From the NCBI GenBank assembly GCA_900555715.1, contig USMC01000002.1, positions 40,775 to 104,774 of the forward strand: a stretch of 64,000 nucleotides of DNA. The letters run 5' to 3'. The notes under the pieces are model-generated. The model had not been told where the DNA came from and searched no databases. It worked only from the letters and a program-made list of their open reading frames with translations. Numbering within the stretch: position 1 is the first letter of the stretch; every line of letters starts with the position of its first letter. This DNA is from an uncultured Porphyromonadaceae bacterium. Its GTDB lineage: Bacteria; Bacteroidota; Bacteroidia; Bacteroidales; Muribaculaceae. A program made the translations under genes and the position numbers. Below, one piece after another: positions 61,715 through 64,000 of this stretch.

Positions 61715-63673
61715 TTAGAGGACGATTCCACCCTGAGTGGGGACAATGCGCCAGTTAAGGATATTGATTTGGTACTTGATCCAATACTCGTCCTGGTCCA
61801 TCGGAGGAACGATGGGGTTGTCGAGATCGTTGATGCCGGTGGCAAGACCGGTGATGGCGTCAACTTCAAGATTGTATACGTGGTTGCGGACAAGACCGAG
61901 GTCGCCCACGCGAAGTTTGTCCCATACGATAGCGCCATCTTTCAAAGGCTTATTTACTGTGTTTTCTGTCATGCCGAGGTGCCAGATGGGAATGGAGTAA
62001 TAGCACTTGCCGTTCGTATAGGCGTATGCCACGCCGCTCTGCTGCCAGAGGACAGTGTTCACAACGTTGAGGTTCCCTTCTGTTACTCTTGTGAAGCCGC
62101 CACCGGTGGGGATATAGTACAGTTCGGTAGTGGTGGGAACGCTCTTGAGCTGGAGAGTGACGAAACGTTCGGAAACACGATTTTCGCCGCGTACTGCTTT
62201 TGCCGGGTGTCTGACTTCGAATTCTGCATCTCCCATGTCGGCGGAGCGTAGGAGTTTGTAGTTTTCGCCGTTTTTGACGTAGATTATCTGCTGGTCGGCG
62301 ATGAATTTGTCAATCATCAGAACACCTTTTTCTACACCTGCGGGAATCGCATCCTTGAAATACATGCTGGTGCCGTCGATATAGAACGATGTTCCGGCAG
62401 GAATGTCTGTGCCGTTATATGTGGCTGTGTATCCTCCGACGATAAGCACGGTAGGAACAGCCGCCTTGGGGTTGCGCGACTCGAACGCAGGTTTGCCCAT
62501 GGTGTTCTCCAATGCATATTTCACGCCGGTGGCAAACGAAGACTCACCGTTGCCGCCAGTGCCGCATATCTGGTTGTAACTGTAATATTTGAGGGCGTAA
62601 GGTGCGACAACGGTTCCCGCGCCTTTTGTCCCGTCTGTTACAAGGTCGGAAATCTGATCTGACACTTCAGGGAATTTTTCGGCGAAGAAAGCCGGCGAGC
62701 AGCTCCAGTACGAGCGACGGTTGGTCTCGTCATTCCATAAGGTGTTCGACCAATTGCCGAGGTATGCCGAAACTTCAGCAAATGTGGCGACAGGATTGCC
62801 TTTTATCGCCTGGAAGTTCTTGACAGCGTACATGTCCGGCGCATCGGCGTTGATTGTCCATCTCTCGGGTGTGAATTTCAGTGAGTATTCAATGTTCTCT
62901 CCGTTGACTGCCGTAGTGCCCTTATAGGCGTAGATACCTTTGCCTCCAGCGGCGTAATCTCCGGGCTTCTGCGTTGTATTCATCGAGAACTTTACCTTGG
63001 CGGCGTAGCGCTCCACGTAGATGTCGACAGAGGCGGATTCGGCTTTGTCCGCTTCGTCGTATGACGTATAGAGAAGCTTGGCATTGATCGGAGTTCCGCT
63101 GATTTTTACGTCAGTGGCTCCGGTTACGTCATCCTTGCCGAAATAGCATGAATTAGTCATGGCGAAATAGTTGGAGCCGTTTTTGTAGTCATCGCGCTTC
63201 TCTTCGCGGAGATCTGCCATTGCAAGGTTCGCAGCCTCGTCAGTCCATTTTACGGGGTTGATATAGCACATGACATAACTCGGAAGATTCTGCGTTTTAT
63301 TGAGACCTATCTTTACGATGTACGATCCTACTTTCCCGACGTTGCCGGGCTTCCCGGAGGATGCGCCTGGGGTGTTAGGGTCCACATTTTCGGGATCCCA
63401 TGTAGTTTTCTGCATGTCGGCCGAGGTGGCGCGTGTGACAAAGTTGCCGGTATTGTCGTAAAAATCCATAAACATGGACTGTACATAGTTCTCTTCGGGT
63501 GTCCCGGGTTCGAAACTGGCTGCGCGGCTGCCGGTGGGGTTGACGATGTTGACGCGCAGATAACGGTCTTCATCTTTTTGAGCTACGCCGCCGTTTTCGG
63601 GCTCGTCGCTGTTACAAGCAGAGAAGCCCAGAGTAAGCAAAGCGCCTGCTGCAAAAATGATTGATTTCTTCAT
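61715..63673 (-). CDS. mfa1: Mfa1-family major pilus subunit
   Basis: This 652-residue lipoprotein has the signal GALLTLGFSAC, then a short acidic linker and the strand YLRVNIVNPTGSR ending at Arg50, followed by AAS. P. gingivalis Mfa1 is cut at a similar Arg to free the donor-strand groove. The C-terminal strand YQINILNWRIVPTQGGIVL has the order seen in Mfa1. It is the first gene of the pilus operon. At 652 residues it is longer than P. gingivalis Mfa1 (about 560). Confidence 0.9.
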   Translation of the reverse strand: MKKSIIFAAGALLTLGFSACNSDEPENGGVAQKDEDRYLRVNIVNPTGSRAASFEPGTPEENYVQSMFMDFYDNTGNFVTRATSADMQKTTWDPENVDPNTPGASSGKPGNVGKVGSYIVKIGLNKTQNLPSYVMCYINPVKWTDEAANLAMADLREEKRDDYKNGSNYFAMTNSCYFGKDDVTGATDVKISGTPINAKLLYTSYDEADKAESASVDIYVERYAAKVKFSMNTTQKPGDYAAGGKGIYAYKGTTAVNGENIEYSLKFTPERWTINADAPDMYAVKNFQAIKGNPVATFAEVSAYLGNWSNTLWNDETNRRSYWSCSPAFFAEKFPEVSDQISDLVTDGTKGAGTVVAPYALKYYSYNQICGTGGNGESSFATGVKYALENTMGKPAFESRNPKAAVPTVLIVGGYTATYNGTDIPAGTSFYIDGTSMYFKDAIPAGVEKGVLMIDKFIADQQIIYVKNGENYKLLRSADMGDAEFEVRHPAKAVRGENRVSERFVTLQLKSVPTTTELYYIPTGGGFTRVTEGNLNVVNTVLWQQSGVAYAYTNGKCYYSIPIWHLGMTENTVNKPLKDGAIVWDKLRVGDLGLVRNHVYNLEVDAITGLATGINDLDNPIVPPMDQDEYWIKYQINILNWRIVPTQGGIVL

Positions 63674-63749
63674 GTTAGTTTTTTGTTTTGAATATTTATT
63701 TGTTTAAAATAATTAGCAGTTGAATCTCGAATGTTGTTAGACATATCAG

Positions 63750-63831
63750 ATTTAATCATGATAATTAAATTATTATTTGACAAAGGTAATAAATATTATT
63801 CAAAAAATCAGTATTTCAAATTACCCCCCCC
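63750..63831 (-). promoter_or_regulatory. Upstream region of the pilus operon with C8 tract
   Basis: TACCTTTG on the minus strand (63781-63788) is the likely -7 box; the element 20 bases upstream reads CTG instead of TTG. A run of eight C (63824-63831) lies about 35 bases beyond the box. ATTTAAT / ATTAAAT (63750-63756, 63764-63770) form an inverted repeat just downstream of the box. The leader would be about 100 bases. Confidence 0.55.
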
Positions 63832-63877
63832 ATTTTTATAACATGTATTAACAAATCGTAACATTGCAAAACATAAG

Positions 63878-63915
63878 AACGCATGAGCACCGCCAAACGG
63901 CGGTGCTCATGCGTT
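63878..63915. terminator. Very strong hairpin upstream of the pilus operon
   Basis: A perfect 17-bp stem (AACGCATGAGCACCGCC against its complement) has a 4-base AAAC loop. On the minus strand it is followed by CTTATGTTTTG. It lies between the pilus promoter and a second terminator. Confidence 0.7.
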
Positions 63916-63958
63916 GTAGCGTCTGTAGAGCGCTGGAGGCTTGCCTCCCGGTAAAAAA

Positions 63959-63991
63959 AATACTCAGGCTTCATCACGAGGCCCGAGTATT
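63959..63991 (-). terminator. Terminator of a leftward gene beyond the right edge
   Basis: AATACTC and GGC pair with GCC and GAGTATT, and the stem is followed on the minus strand by TTTTTTTT. Its gene lies past base 64000. Confidence 0.82.
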
Positions 63992-64000
63992 CAGTCATAA

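Noticed and set aside
63816..63998. 60-residue open frame at the right edge
   Set aside because: It spans two terminators and the C8 tract, so it is not a plausible gene.
63674..64000. Invertible promoter for pilus phase variation
   Set aside because: The inverted repeats found do not flank the promoter as a pair, and no recombinase gene is nearby.

Overview
The window looks like a chromosomal segment of a gut Bacteroidales bacterium, most plausibly family Muribaculaceae. The evidence is a type V (Mfa/Fim) pilus operon, many lipoproteins, a split gal operon, DUF families typical of the order (DUF4296, DUF4906, DUF4924, DUF5106), few Shine-Dalgarno sites, and promoters of the Bacteroidota type. 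At least seven promoters fit TTG-N19/20-TAnnTTTG closely. The family-level assignment is inference. No rRNA, tRNA, CRISPR array, insertion sequence or prophage was seen.

Layout. 1-747 is the 3' part of a secreted protein gene. 1204-5354 is a galactose operon (galK-galE-galM-nucleotidyltransferase) read leftward, with no GalT. 5587-7403 is a BlaI-type repressor with an M56 sensor protease carrying a TonB-like C-terminus; three matching palindromes cover its promoter. 7553-12303 holds a tricorn-type protease and a secreted protein. 12408-17952 is the ileS-dksA-like-lspA-DUF4296 operon, followed by rpsP, a small acidic lipoprotein and a SulP transporter. 20978-26597 is AT-richer and accessory in character: two toxin-antitoxin modules flank two lipoprotein operons, a PagL-like lipid A deacylase and a candidate 6S RNA. 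26618-33375 is a tightly overlapping housekeeping operon (smpB, mutS2, two half-size chromate transporters, an ATP-grasp enzyme, folC). 33592-40876 holds a Wzi-family protein, two secreted hydrolases/peptidases and enolase. 41045-47168 is a rightward operon (DUF5106, mnmA, bifunctional nuclease, transporter, rsmE, kdsA, DUF4924). 47165-52656 is a complete RND efflux operon. 52783-55121 is an AI-2E family permease convergent with a serine hydrolase. 55225-63673 is a five-gene type V pilus operon, preceded by a C8 tract and insulated by strong terminators at the right edge.

How the genes work together. The gal genes should convert beta-galactose to galactose-1-phosphate and interconvert UDP-sugars; the co-transcribed nucleotidyltransferase may supply the step GalT normally performs. 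The pilus operon encodes a major subunit, an anchor, an accessory subunit and a large tip-like protein. The three polymer-type subunits each carry a Ser-Arg-Ala site after the lipobox while the anchor does not, which fits protease-driven strand-exchange assembly. The strongest candidates for a second look are the 238-nt structured RNA at 23265-23502, the GalT-less galactose operon, the pilus operon with its maturation sites and homopolymer tract, and the operator array of the BlaI/M56 pair.
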